A stretch of DNA of 64,000 nucleotides, taken from the NCBI RefSeq assembly GCF_021130785.1, contig NC_060211.1, positions 128,562,001 to 128,626,000 on the forward strand. Reading direction: 5' to 3'. The first letter of the stretch is position 1, and each line of letters starts with the position of its first letter. The notes under the pieces are model-generated. The model was not told the origin of the DNA. It saw nothing but the letters and a program-made list of their open reading frames with translations, and made no database searches. Positions 45,346 through 57,527 of the stretch are shown in pieces. The DNA comes from Homalodisca vitripennis (taxonomy: Eukaryota; Arthropoda; Insecta; Hemiptera; Cicadellidae). A program made the translations under genes and the position numbers.

Positions 45346-47977
45346 GGGCAGTCTGACATGAAAAAAAAATTTTTTTTGGGGAATTTTGGTTTTTTTATTT
45401 ATTAATATTCTTTAGAATTTTCTCTTTAAAATGGTAATATAATATACCTTATTACTATAATATTAACCTTATATAAAAAATATATATAAAAAGGCTTGCA
45501 ACTGTTGTTTGGCGTTGAGCACCACTCCTTATAGTAAACAACAATCTATAAAATAGATATTAATTGGTTTTGTTATGTTGGTACTGTTTTGCTTTTAGTC
45601 TGGTTTTAGCTGATATCACACACTGTCAGCAATATGACAGATGTCATCTGTTGTTATTATTTTAATGTTGGAGGTTATTGTGAAGTTTTGAAATACTGTG
45701 TTTTGTGATTTGCAAGTTTCCCTGTTGTTTTTATTTGTAAAGGAGTTTTTATTGTAATTGAATGTAGATTAAAATGGGTAATAAGAAGAGAGTAGGAACT
45801 AAGAAACTATGTTTACAAGAAGAAGACTGTTGTTCGTAGCAAGAAAACAGTAGTAACTTCAGGTAATGAAGAGGATTAGGCCTAGAACACCCAAAGTTGT
45901 TTCCACATCCAATGAGAAATTGAGCCCTAACCTAGCCTGCTATGATAATTTCAACTGATACCTTACAGTATGACATAGTAAAACATTGTACAGCTAGAAT
46001 CAGTTTTTGAAAGATGTTGCAGTGTGTAGGGTTTGTCATGGCAACCTATCATTTAGTCGAAAACCATTAGCAGGGCTCGCAGTACAAATTTTCCGTCTCC
46101 TGTAGCTGTGGCATGACAAAAGCTTTTGACAACTGTCCCAAAGCAACAGATATTAGGCCTAGGCCTATTGAGGCACCAAGCAAAAGTTTCACAATGCTAC
46201 TATGACTTGAACCTAAGGTTAGTATAAAACGGCTTGCGTGTAAATAGGAAAGGGCTATACTGCTGCCCAAACTCTTTGCGGCATGATGAATTTACCCGCT
46301 CCGCCCAGCAAGTTCAATCAACATGAACAGTTTTTGTCCAGCCATGTAGAAAGTGTGTGTGAAAACTCTATGAAGAGAGCAGTGACAGAAGCAGTTATTG
46401 AAAATGGAAATTCTAATGACTTATGTGTTGCGGTTGACGGAAGCTGGCAAAAGCGAGGCCACACCTCGCTAAATGGCGTTGTCACAATTACTTCAGCAGA
46501 TACGGGTAAAGTAATAGATATTTATTCAATGTCAAAATACTGTAACTGCCCTCAGAGAACAAGCAACCAACACTTAGAAATATGCAAGGCAAATTATGTA
46601 GGTAGCAGTGGAGGTATGGAAGCTGAAGGTGCGACTGCAATGTTCAAAAGATCCGAGACTAAATACGGTGTTCGCTATGTGGAGTACCTTGGAGATGGTG
46701 ACTCCAATGGCTATGCAGCAGTTGTGGCAGAAGCACCATATGGCCCAGATGTGTCCATTCAGAAGTTTGGAATGTGTAGGACACGTCCAGAAGAGGATGG
46801 GGACAAGAATAAGGGACTTTATCATGAAAAATAAAGGCTTGAAGCTTTCTGACGGAAAATCTCTTTCTGGGAAAGGTAGGCTAACAGGGAAGGCGATCCA
46901 ACAAATCCAAATATACTATGGACTAGCCATCCGTAGGAATACACACAGCGTGGAAAGCCATGAGGCGAGCATTTTGGGGCGTTGTACTGTCATGTTCAGT
47001 CTACTAACGATACGCCTTTACATATTTTATGCCCAGACACCGAAGACACATGGTGTAAGTATAACAAAGCCGCCAAAGAAAAAACTAAATATGACCACAG
47101 CCAGCAATTTTCACCTCTCACCTGTTCTAATGAAAGCAATCAAACCTATTTTTAAATCTTTGTGCAGCCTAGAACTACTCAGAAAATGTCTCAAAAGGAA
47201 AATCATCAAAATCCTAATGAGTCTATGAATAATGTCATTTGGGCTCGGCTCCCTAAACGCACCTTTTGTTACACTAGGTGCTCTTAGGCTAGGTGTCTAT
47301 GAGGCAGTCCTATCATTCAATGATGGGTACAGCTCCAAAGTGAAAGTTTTAGAGCACATTGGGCTAGAACCAGGACTGAATATGCGGTTAGCTTTAAAAC
47401 GTCTCGACACCCAGCGGATTCGCAAAGCAATAAAGCGGCCTACCGACATTGAAAAAAAAATCAGGCAATCAAGGACTTTAGCCAAAAGGAAGCTGGAGGA
47501 TCTGTATCAAGAAGCAGAGGATCCAGACAACCCCTTCCTACAGTGCAGGCCATCATTAAACCAAGGTATGAGTCCAAATATGCTACCTTCTTGCTTTTTC
47601 TTGATTTGCCGAAACTTGTTTATTTTTTAACTTTGGGGCCCTATAACTCAAAAACTACTAGGCCCTACCCCAGTCAAATTTTTATACAGTATTCTACTTA
47701 CTATTGCCTAGTTCCCCCCTCATGGGAATTTATAAATATCTCTTGTCAATGAGGCACAGTAAACATTTTTACTTATAAAAAAGTTAGTTAAAAACAAATA
47801 AATTATAAAAAAATTATAACTTTTTAATTTTTTTTTCAAATTTAAAAACTCCCTCATGATAAGACCTAGATTATAAGCTATTTAATAAGTAAAATAAAAA
47901 TCAGGACTCTATCTATAACCATTACAGAGATATAGGTTCCCAAGTTAACATTATGTTCTTATGGAGGTCGGACTGCC
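45346..47977 (+). mobile_element. Mutator-domain DNA element flanked by TTAA
   Basis: Inserted in the minus-strand LINE. TTAA lies at 45342-45345 and again at 47978-47981. The ends GGGCAGTCTGAC and, reverse-complemented, GGCAGTCCGACC form short inverted repeats. If the element and one TTAA are removed, the LINE frame reads straight through the junction (NSLRVNEDKSEEIIFNLG), so the edges and the 4-bp duplication are well supported. It carries a broken Mutator-like transposase at about 46240-47580. Confidence 0.8.
46283..47580 (+). pseudogene. Mutator-like transposase, frameshifted
   Basis: Frame one (46283-46800) reads CVAVDGSWQKRGHTSLNGVV, then SKYCNCPQRTSNQH, NYVGSSGGMEAEGA, YVEYLGDGDSNGYAAV; after a shift near 46770 it goes on with ECVGHVQKRMGTRI and QQIQIYYGLAIRRN; a third frame near 47250 gives VTLGALRLGVYEAVLSFNDG and HIGLEPGLNM. 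These match the insect Mutator-like transposase domain (Pfam Mutator type), with the DGSWQKRG and GDGDS acidic positions present. An in-frame stop lies just upstream (about 46243). At least three frameshifts; inactive. Confidence 0.82.
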
Positions 47978-48059
47978 TTAACTCTTAGACTATTTGCAGT
48001 AAACCAAAGGTAGGATCTCTCTTTCATATAGTCCATCATAACAGATTAAGCTCAGGAAG

Positions 48060-48552
48060 TTTACTAGAACACATCAAAGTAGTGTCGTCAGCATATAAGA
48101 TACTCTTGTTTGGTAGAAATTTTGGAGGTCATTAATGAAGACGACGAACAAAAAGGGGCCCAGGACAGAGCCCTGGGGAACCCCCCTAGTCACTCTCTTG
48201 AGATCAGAGTTCTGGCCACTTAGTTTGACAAACTGGTACCTATCAGACAAGTAAGAACTAAAAAGAGATAGTTCAACATCTCCGAGTCCCATAATGGTTA
48301 AGCTTTTTCAATGAGTTCTGAGTCAGGTACAATGTCAAAAGCTTTACTAAGGTCCAACAATAAAGTGCATATCTCTTCTTTGTTTTTCAAAACCATTAAT
48401 AATATAGGAGACCATGTTTCTACAGCCTTAACAGTGGAGAGGTTTTGTCTAAAACCAAATTGCTCCGATGAGAGTAAGCAATTCTGCTCAAAATAATGTT
48501 CAACCTGGAATTTAACAATGCTTTCGATTATCTTGGACACAACAGGCACCAA
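48060..48552 (-). pseudogene. LINE reverse transcriptase domain
   Basis: The minus strand shows VVSKIIESIVKFQVEHYFEQ, QFGFRQNLSTVKAVET, LLLDLSKAFDIVPDSEL, FSSYLSDRYQFVKLSG and TRGVPQGSVLGPFLFVVFIN; YADD is present at about 48087 in a shifted frame. Part of the LINE at 44418-50280. Two or more frameshifts. Confidence 0.85.
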
Positions 48553-49734
48553 AGCAATTGGTCGGTATTATTAACATTTAATTTATCGCCTTTTTTTGTA
48601 TATCGGCACAGTTACAGTCTTTTTAAACATCTAGGAATAAACACCAACACTGAGCATCCAATTAATAAGAATTGTCAAGGGATACAAAATTTCCTTTGTA
48701 ACTTTCTTTAAAACAAAATTGGATAATCCAAAGACATCTTCAGACTTAGAGTTAACTTAGCCTACATACAGTGTTATGAATATCAACAGGGTTAACATAA
48801 CTCCACTTAAAAAGGCAATACCTGAGGACTCTTGATGGTTGATTTTAATATCTCTATGGCACTAGCTGTATTTACACATTATCATTACTACTATTTACAT
48901 TATTACATATATTGACAAAATGGTTATTGAAGTCATCGGCAGAAAAGGGAAGTTTAGACTGACAATTGTTTTTTTAAACTACGCCCAGTTTTTTCAGCAT
49001 TGATGACATTCCAAGCCGCTTTGCATGGGTTACGAGATTCTAGTATGTATTTATCATTGGCATTCCTTTTTTGCAATATCAATCTGTTCTTTATAAAAAC
49101 TTCTTGATTCTCCTATGATTTTGTAACAGGCTAGGATCATTTTTTGCTTTTTTGATGGCTTAAATCTAGCAATAGCCTAAGTTTTTTCCTAAGGAAAGGG
49201 GTATACCAGTTTTTTGGCACGCCTAGGCCTAGAAATAGTTTTAGTAACTAGAGGGCAACATTCATCAAGGCTTAATGACAGAGACTGTAGAAAAGAATAA
49301 CAGGCACTTTCAAGATCATTAGCTACTGAGAATATATATGGGCCAGTTAATATTACTTAACCTATACTTCAATCTATTAATATTTACATCATTTAAAAGT
49401 CTATAGTTGTAGGTTATTTTTTCACCCGCATTACGGGTTGTGAGCTTGTAACTGGAAGTTCGAAATTCAACAGCAGGCCAAGGTGATCGGAGAGGTGAGG
49501 TTGGACAGTTTTACAAGTATAAGTAGCTGGATGGAGATTGGAAATGAAATTATCCAAGCACCGCTTCCGCACGAGTGGGTTGAAAATTCAAACAAAAGCA
49601 ATCATAAGACTTAAGCATATTGATGAACTTTATAGTTTGTGAACTATTTACTCTAGGATCAATGTTTATGTCACCTGCGATAACGAATCTTCAACTTACA
49701 GAATTTAGGGTTACTAGTTATAAAGTCCAAAAGT

Positions 49735-50034
49735 TCAGATAAATCTATCATTAAAAATGTCAATTGCGGAATCTGGGGTACGATATACAGTTAAAATGAT
49801 CAGACCGACAGCATTGGATACAATCATGGCTGCTTCAAATATTTTGCACTCACAGTAAATGTCAATATTTACCACCTCAAATGGATATTGAAAAGAGTAT
49901 CTTACAAAAATTGCAGATCCCCCCCCGTAGGGAGAAGGTCTACAATAGCTAGCAGCTAGAAAATATCCATCAGGTACATATAATCCAATTTCACACCTGG
50001 GTACACCAATGTTCATTGACACACAGTATATCAC
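49735..50034 (-). pseudogene. LINE endonuclease fragment
   Basis: Reads IGLYVPDGYFLAASYCR, GGGSAIFVRYSF and VGLIILTVYRTPDS, the middle of an APE-type endonuclease. Belongs to the same LINE. Confidence 0.7.
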
Positions 50035-50529
50035 ATAAAATAGTACGAATTGAAAATGTCCAATAGGTTTAATTTGTTTTTTATTGATTGAAGATTAATA
50101 AGTACAAGTTTGACTTCAAAAGATACATTGCCACTAACCTCAACTTGAGACTCATCCTTAGTGGAGTGTGTAGAACCATAAACTATGTGACTTGTGAATT
50201 CACCTGAATGTTTTCCAAAAAAGAAGCTTCACAATAATCTCATATCTTTCACAATAATTTGAAAGTTAGACCTGCCTCATCCCTTTTTATCAGCAACCTA
50301 ACAAATAAAAGAAAGATGACGTAACTAAGTTTGAAATGTTCAGAAGTGGTAAAAAGGATTAACTAGTAACCACATATAAAGCTTCTTTCTGAAAATTAAG
50401 TCAGGATATTTATTAACCAATGGCATTAATTTATTACGAACTTATGAAATAACTTTGTGAATATTCATGGTTTTACCAAGACGTTTAAATTCAACTATTA
50501 AATTATTTAGATTCTTGGTATTGTGGTTA

Positions 50530-50960
50530 TGAATGTCGGTTATGAAGTCTAATTTACCTGGATTTTTCATAATGTACAATACCAAATTGAAAATATACAA
50601 ATTGAATGTTGGTGAGGAGAATTTGGTAAGTAAAGTTAAATTTTTTGGAGTTTTCCTTCATAATACATACATTCAGCTAGGATACACATGTAGATTTTAT
50701 AGCTTCAAAATTGTCAAGAACAACTTTTTATCAAGACATCTTATGTTTTTTGTTCCTAAAAACTATGTAAGAATTGTTTATTTCTCCTACTTCCAGTCCA
50801 TTCTAAGGCATGGTCTAATCCTATGGGGTAATTGCAGTAGGATAAATGAAATTTTAATGGGCAAAAGAAAGCTGTAAGAATTATTTCAGGTTCAAACCCA
50901 TTAGATCACTCTACGCCCCTTTTTTGTAGCTCAGGAAATGCCTACAGTTAAAACTCACAA
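50530..50960 (+). pseudogene. Separate plus-strand LINE RT C-terminal fragment
   Basis: Reads VSKVKFFGVFLHNTYIQLGY, SFKIVKNNFLSRHLMFFVPK, YFSYFQSILRHGLILWGN, then after a shift KKAVRIISGS-like text: the region following the RT catalytic core. Opposite in orientation to the neighbouring LINE and truncated on both sides. Confidence 0.75.
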
Positions 50961-53866
50961 ATACGTTAAAACTAGTCATTTAGCACTAAACCACTTTTTA
51001 ATATTAGTTTACATTTTCTGATATTGGTTTCCGTTTGGACTTCATGTGTTAAGATCTTTATATTTGAAACTTAACATGTGATAAAGTAATCACACGTAGT
51101 GGTTCAAGACTTTGTTTACCTCCCTCTTTTTTTACAAACATCAATAAAATGTTTCCAAGGGAGTAAGTGAAGAGACTTGGCTTATTGATCAAACTAAAGC
51201 CTTGGTCAGTTCACAATAGTCTGAGTGATTTTCTGAGTTAATCAGTCTGTGTGAATAAATGTGTGTTTTCTTACAAGTAAATATAAAAATTATTTTAAAT
51301 TGAATACCAACAAAATCTAACTGTATTCCAATTAAAGCAAATATCAATTGCATGATGTTGAGCTGGTTTTGGTAAAGAGACAAAAAGGTAAAAGTTCTTG
51401 TTATAAATAGTTTTATTAATTCAATTATGTTAAAAACAGTATGGTACAATATCCACCAATAAAATGTATTTGTAGTAATATTATATTTTGTGTATAAGAA
51501 ATAAAATAGATTGTTCAAATAACAAGGAATTAAGTGGTCATATTGTAAGTAACTGCTGATAAACAGATTTATACTGTACTTTAAATAACAACAATAATAG
51601 AATAAAGAATACATCTTCTTTTTCAGTGTATATGTTTCAATTGTAACATGCTGAATTAGTAGAAAATAAAATTTGACACTGCATTCTATAAATCATAATT
51701 ATAATTTTTTTACACATTTAAAAATGAAAATTCCAATAACATTTTATTTTTGGCAAGGCTCTTTATTTCTAATGAACACAATTATATCATACTCACAACA
51801 GAAGAAATACTTCATACATGAAAAGTTTATGTGATGGACCTAATAATTTTAGATAATAAACATAGATAATGGCTATATATCCAATAAGATGATAGAATCA
51901 ACAATCAAAGATAAAAACACATTAGACCATTTTCAATGCATTTGTCATAAACACATTGATTGGGATCTATAATAAATACCCATCTAGATTGTCTACAAGT
52001 AGATCTAAGAAAAATAAAAAAAAAATACTTGTATAACAAAATATTACAATAGAAATATAAAAATATTATCTTATACCTACTTTCAAAAGCCTGTACATGT
52101 AGATGAGTTTAGGTAATTTATTCATCACATAGAAGAAGATTCACAGTGAATAAATCTCAGCTAAACTACTATAAAAGGATTTTTAAATTAATTATTTACC
52201 AAATACCTTAAAAACACATTGTATGGTGAATCTAAACTAAAACTAATAGTCCAGTCATTTTAGGTTTTTTAAACCTCAATCTGCGGAAAAATTCCTAGTG
52301 AGCTGAATTTTTGTATACACCTTCATTATGGCGTTTTAATGAAGATGTGAAAAATCGACATTGATATCGTGCCGGCTAAAAAAGTTATAAGGGTCAAAAG
52401 GTCACGAAAATCAGTTTTTCACGAGTACTGAAAAATGACCCTTATAATTGTGACTTTTTAAAAATGACCCTTTTATGTGCTAGATGTGCTAATGACCCTT
52501 ATAAAAATGACCCACACAATGACTTTTGTGACCTTTTGACCCTTATAATTGTTTTAGCCAGCACGATATCAATGTCGATTTTTCACATCTTCATCTCATT
52601 TTATGATTTTTGTCCAAACTTTTTTACTGGTACAGTTAGTTTTTATTTCCTTTTTTCTCTTTACACTAGTATAGGACCTATTACTTTATCATAAAAGGCA
52701 GTGATAGAGTTTTAACATCAATAACTATATATATTGTAGAATATGTAGTATTAGCAGTGGTGTGAGGCAGTAATGTTGCTTGAAGAAAATAAGCTTTGTA
52801 GTTAATTAAAGTGAAGGAGAGATAAGGTGATTGAGGGTCTGGAGATTAAGGAATATCCCCTCTTGAATGGTGGGTAATAGGGTTTACCATGAATGATTGT
52901 GAGAAAATCACCTCCTAGAAATTGTATTATAACCGCTTTTTATTTCAATTTGGAGCCGAGTACTAACTTTCACAATTTGGAAAGAAGGCACTTCCTTGAA
53001 TTTCTTAAAAGATTCATACACGAAAATGGTTTCCAACCTTATTTTGGTCCATTAAAATATTATGTTAGTACTGAATTATTACTTTTTATGAATGAATTAA
53101 TAGAAGACCAATACTGAACAAATAAAAAATATTTTTCCACATTATTAAAATTCAATATATTACTGACACATTGAAAATAAATATATTACAAGTAACGTCC
53201 ATTTAGAAAGGATTAAATTAATTTAATGTTTGTTTACTAACATAAACACTGATTGTTAGTCCAGATGTGGGAATACGCTGGGGCTAAAGATCGGGTAGAC
53301 TTGATTAAAATCAGCCAACCTTGACAGTCAGTAGATCCTCTCGATTCCTTGAAATGGCTTTCCCCACCAAGCTTTTCATCCCCCATATCTAGATTACTGT
53401 AAGCACAATTCCCAACCAATGCTGTCACCTAATCAATTAGAGGTGTCAGCTGGGATTGTTTGAACAGTGCAAAGAATAGTGTTATGCATTTCTATCAAGT
53501 TATATGGGTTTTGTAGATAAGGTTCTCCTTGTTATAAGTGAGTAAATTTATTTATTTATTTGACATACTGCCATATGTATGTCAAATAATAATAATAAAT
53601 ACCTGACCTCATGTTTGATTTACTGAAGCACATTCCACCCCTTGCCATTCAGTCCTAAAATCTCTTATAAGCAATATTTTTTACAAAGTTAGGTAATCAC
53701 TTTGTATATAGTATCAAATATAAAAAGAATTGTGTGGTATAGTTTTTATTTCTGAATAAGTGGAGTCACTAATTGATATTTTGTATACTGTAAATAAACA
53801 ATTTTTCTAATGAACTTTGTTTATGATAAAACATGAAAGTAATTCTAATATTGTTTTAATTTTTAG
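50961..53866. other. AT-rich intergenic DNA
   Basis: Contains the foldback repeat at 52341-52592 and a 12-bp perfect hairpin (arms 53556-53567 and 53578-53589). A slightly GC-richer patch at 53240-53450 has an open minus-strand frame, but no splice sites or family resemblance. Confidence 0.4.
52341..52592. repeat. Foldback repeat with internal GACCCTTATAA array
   Basis: The ~64-bp arms (52341-52404 and 52529-52592) are near-perfect reverse complements, outer edge GAAGATGTGAAAAATCGACA. The 124-bp centre holds several copies of AATGACCCTTATAA-like text (about 52434-52515), also echoed inside the arms. Confidence 0.85.
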
Positions 53867-53897
53867 GGACAGAAATTTATTGAAAATCACTAAAACC

Positions 53898-54152
53898 ATG
53901 CCTAATAAAAGTAAGGGAAAAAAGAAAGGCTCAAAATCTGGTGATGACAAGTCTAAAAAGAACAAAAAACCAACAACTAAAACTACAAGGAAAAGTGAAG
54001 GAAAATCTAAATCAAGATGTAATGTTGATATATTTAATGAATATGCTATGGAAAATGCTTACTATACTTGTCATAATGTCCAAGATGTCTTAAAGTGCCG
54101 AGGATTTCCGTGGCCAGATGCACAGAAGAAAAAGAAGAAAGGAAAGAAATAA
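53898..54152 (+). CDS. SMKR1: Small lysine-rich protein 1 homologue
   Basis: 84 codons from ATG 53898 (context AACCATGC) to TAA 54150-54152, in an exon whose acceptor is AATTTTTAG at 53866. The protein is a very Lys-rich basic N-terminus (MPNKSKGKKKGSKSGDDKSK), then a conserved core: VDIFNEYAMENAYYTCHNV, QDVLKCRGFPWPDA and a KKKKKGKK tail. The VDI...AM...YY..HNV.D.L..RGF.WP.A pattern is that of vertebrate small lysine-rich protein 1, which is somewhat shorter (about 65 residues). Function is poorly known. The extra length lies in the basic leader. The 5' UTR probably starts in an upstream exon not found. AATAAATAAATAAA at about 54603 could serve as polyadenylation signal. Confidence 0.82.
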   Translation: MPNKSKGKKKGSKSGDDKSKKNKKPTTKTTRKSEGKSKSRCNVDIFNEYAMENAYYTCHNVQDVLKCRGFPWPDAQKKKKKGKK

Positions 54153-54314
54153 GTGACATGCAAAATGTGTTGTTAAAATATGCTATGGAAAATGCTTACT
54201 ATACTTGTCATAATGTCCAGGATGTCTTGAAGTGCCGAGGATTTCCGTGGCCAGATGCACAGAAGAAAAAGATAAAGGAAAGAAATAAGTGACATGCAAA
54301 ATGTGTTGTTAAAA
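54041..54314 (+). repeat. 137-bp tandem duplication of the SMKR1 3' coding part
   Basis: Copy one 54041-54177, copy two 54178-54314, near identical. Copy two repeats the codons from YAMENAYYTCHNV to the end, the stop and the first 3' UTR bases. It has a one-base loss in the lysine run (tail reads KKKIKERNK), so it sits as a second, untranslated copy in the 3' UTR. Confidence 0.93.
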
Positions 54315-56570
54315 TAACATTACAATTAAACATTTAAACTATTGATATTTAAAAAGTGTGATTTTTATAACTCTGCAATAATTAGATTCAGCTAAGAGTG
54401 AGTTGAAGCCAAAAGCTTGAAATTAGTAAATCTTCAACTATTCAAATTAACATTGGTAAACATTATTAAAATCTAAAATGGCTTAATTTTTGTCACATTT
54501 TTAGTTTAAATTAAATATAATGATATTCATCTAAATTTTCAAGTTTCCTCTTTTAGTCCACTTAACTGCTCTAGTTAACTGAAATTTTTGCTTCAATGGA
54601 GAAATAAATAAATAAACTTAAGTGTGGTATTTAAAACCCCACGTTTTATGCTTCTCTTGTTTATACAGTATTTAGCATGAATCTTCATTTCAACATTGGT
54701 AATAGTACAATAGTTACTTGTTTGTACTCAAATCAATGTTGTACAGTATTAGGAGCTTTGAGTCTAATTATGGAGATTGTACAGACCAAAATCAATGTGT
54801 TTTGTCCCATAAGAAAAATATTACACCTTAAACCATTCTTCTCCTTCATCTTCACAAAACTCTGCAAGATATCTCGTTTTCAAACTATGGCAATATAACT
54901 GCAAGATATCTCGTTTTAAAACTATGGCAATATAAAGCATTTAAATGTCTTTGTAATCAAAAGAAACGTATATAGATTTTCTATGATAAATTATTTAATT
55001 AAAATACATTTTATATATATTTGCTAAATAGCTAATATATAATAGTAGTATTTGAGAAAATTATAAGGAATTTGGGTACGTATAGGCCATATCTATAAAA
55101 TGAGAAAAATAAAAACTACAACCAAAAATAAGTGAATAACACAAACAGGTTGAGGTTTAACATTGCTCTCAACGGAGATAAATCAAGATATATGCTAAAA
55201 TAATGGATCAATATAAACCATGTTAATTGAATATTTTTAAAACTTTAGTTAACTCGTACCTGGTTTTTTTCACAATGTACAATTCCTCCAAGTGTTAAAT
55301 ATTAAAAAATTCTTCATAAAAATGAAATTTGAGTTTTTGAGTGAATTAAAATGGTTCATCAAATCAGTATTAGACATAGTTATAATCTAAGATATGTATA
55401 GTGAGATACTATCTCCAATCTTAGTGTTGAATAGGAGCTTACAACTGTATCACACTACTTTTTTTGTAGTGTGGAAAATAACCATGTTACTTTTTTGAGG
55501 TGAACACTACTTCTATAGTGGCATTGCAGTATTTTTTTAGAAAGTGTTTCAACAACTTTGTCTCTTATATTTTAAGCAAGAAAATGTTACTTAATTGTTT
55601 CATTTTAAAAACAATTTATGTTCTTTTTAAACAGTGCTGGGTTTCAGTAAAATGTGTAGTCTTATTATTTTATTTTTTTTATTCACTTATAACATTTGTT
55701 CCCAGCGCTGAATGTGGATGTAATGATTAATACAGTTCATAAACAAGTATGGAATCAACTTTATACCTTTTGAATTATACAGATAGTAGCTTGAGACTTT
55801 CTACATAGTTGAACGTATACCATCATCTTTTGGTGTTGAATGTATATCAACATGGAGGGGATAGTCTTTGAAGGATGTCATAAAAAGTTCTTATAAGAAT
55901 CTATGCTAAATAATGGTTCATCATTTTAAAGCCTATTTATTTCTCAGTAGGTCACGAGTTTCATCTAAAAAATATCAAATATGGTAATTGGTCAAAGTTT
56001 CAAAGCAGAGGTATTTGAGTGAATCTACTTGTTCAGAAACGTTAGCCTACAGAAGCCAATCATGAAGTTAAATTTTGGATTTATAACTAAACAAAAAAAA
56101 ATTGTATTAAAAAGTCTGTTTTACATTCCAATAATCAATAGAAGAAAAATAACTTTATAAACAATACAACAATAACCTAGATGATTATTAAAATTAAGAA
56201 AGTCCATTTCCCAAATTAAGTAAAAGGTTAAAAGTGTTTAAAATGATTTTCCTATACAGTCTGGCAAAGTGTAGAAAGCTGATACTTACCTATGCAATTC
56301 TTCTACAGGAGTTAGACTAGCTTCTTGTCCAATTCATTGCCTCAGCTCTTCTAAATAATGAAGTTTTTGTTTTGTAGTTAATTTATCATGTGTCCCCAAA
56401 AGAAAAAGTTAAATGATGACAAATTAAATGATCTTGAGGTCATTTTGCAGTTCCTCTTCACCCATTCAGTACAAGTTTATTTTAAAATTATCTAAATATG
56501 TAAATGCACAGAAAAGCCAAAATATTGTAAACTAACGTTCTGAATATATTTAGGATAAATATCAAGTTTT
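54315..56570. other. SMKR1 3' flank and AT-rich intergenic DNA
   Basis: Possible polyadenylation signals near 54603. A 31-bp direct repeat containing GCAAGATATCTCGTTTT occurs at 54864 and 54901. Nothing else recognised. Confidence 0.4.
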
Positions 56571-56722
56571 AGAATAGAATAGAATATATTTTATTGCGTT
56601 GACAATGTATATTACATTGTATTGCAATAGTCAATAATACCAATTTTTTACGGTATTTATCTTAAAAACTAAATCCATTCACTCAACTTTCCATACAGTT
56701 GCACGCAGGCACACATTCATAC

Positions 56723-56754
<32 letters not shown>

Positions 56755-56890
56755 CAAAATTCATAATTTGTGGGATCAACCCCCAGGATTGCAACACCGC
56801 CGCGAATATCAATCTCAAGTGTACTCCATGAACTCGCCAACTGAGTAAAAAGCACAAGGTTTAATAAAATAATGTTCAAAGAATTGATGC
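56571..56890 (-). mobile_element. LINE 3' end fragment with poly-A/T tract
   Basis: An (AGAAT)n tail at 56571-56586 followed by TTTTATTGCGTTGACAATG is a minus-strand LINE 3' end like the one at 6390. A 26-base A run lies at 56728-56753. Coding text is too short to classify. Confidence 0.45.
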
Positions 56891-57520
56891 AGTGCGTGAC
56901 TCAACACTTGTAAAGTTTGTCACATTTGGCACAAAAAATGTGCTTGCACATTTAAAGAATTATTCATATGCTTGCCAGCGAGCTCTAGGTAGGTTGAGGG
57001 GATGGTGCCAGTTCAGAAAACTGCTGCCTGAGTTTTCTAAATTACAGATCATTCAGTCACTGGTTTTGTCTGTGTTCTACTGCTGCTTCCCAGCTTATGG
57101 CAACAGGATCTCAAAAGAGGATACTAGCAGAATTCAAAGAATGCAGTATGCCACATTATGGTTTGTCTGTCATCTGAGGAGATTCAATCATGTTTCTGCT
57201 TACTGAGAAGCTCTACATATGATATTAATAGAAACAGCAGAATAGAGACTTGCTGTTTGGTGCATAAAGTCCTTACATTGAAGGAGCCATGCTGTCTTCA
57301 TAAGAGGCTCTCATATCGGGAGGATGTCTTTTGGTGTGCCACCTAGCAGAGTGGGAAGTTGCACTTCTCAAAGGTCTCGTTAGAGATATGGTAAAAAGGG
57401 TTTAGGTATTTCGGCCCAAAAACCGTAGAACGACCTCCTCTGTGACATTGTTCACTTATCCTGTACTGCTTTTAAGAAAAATGTAAAATTAATGTACAAT
57501 GCATGAAACGCTATGATCGC
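56890..57520 (+). pseudogene. LINE ORF2 C-terminal fragment
   Basis: The plus strand reads RALGRLRGWCQFRKLLPEFS, LQIIQSLVLSVFYCCFPAYG and RISKEDTSRIQRMQYA, then shifted frames ending LSCTAFKKNVKLMYNA at about 57500. Typical post-RT region of a LINE different from those at 44-50 kb. 5' truncated and frameshifted. Confidence 0.75.
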
Positions 57521-57527
57521 TGATATG

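Larger units (their letters stand above)
44418..50280 (-). mobile_element. Long LINE, interrupted by a Mutator-domain element
   Basis: The minus-strand LINE has an (AGAATCA)n-like tail and TTTATTGTCAT 3' end at about 44418-44460. ORF2 pieces: C-terminal region 44677-45138, post-RT 45140-45345, then (beyond the insertion 45346-47977) RT 48060-48552 and endonuclease about 49735-50034. The 5' end is near 50280. Inside-out order and single orientation show one original insertion. Confidence 0.8.

Noticed and set aside
51189..51614. 141-codon minus-strand ORF rich in Y, F, I, L
   Set aside because: Composition is what AT-rich noncoding DNA gives; no family motif or splice support.
54178..54295. 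Second SMKR1 gene
   Set aside because: It lacks the start and the basic leader and is a tandem copy lying behind the first stop codon.
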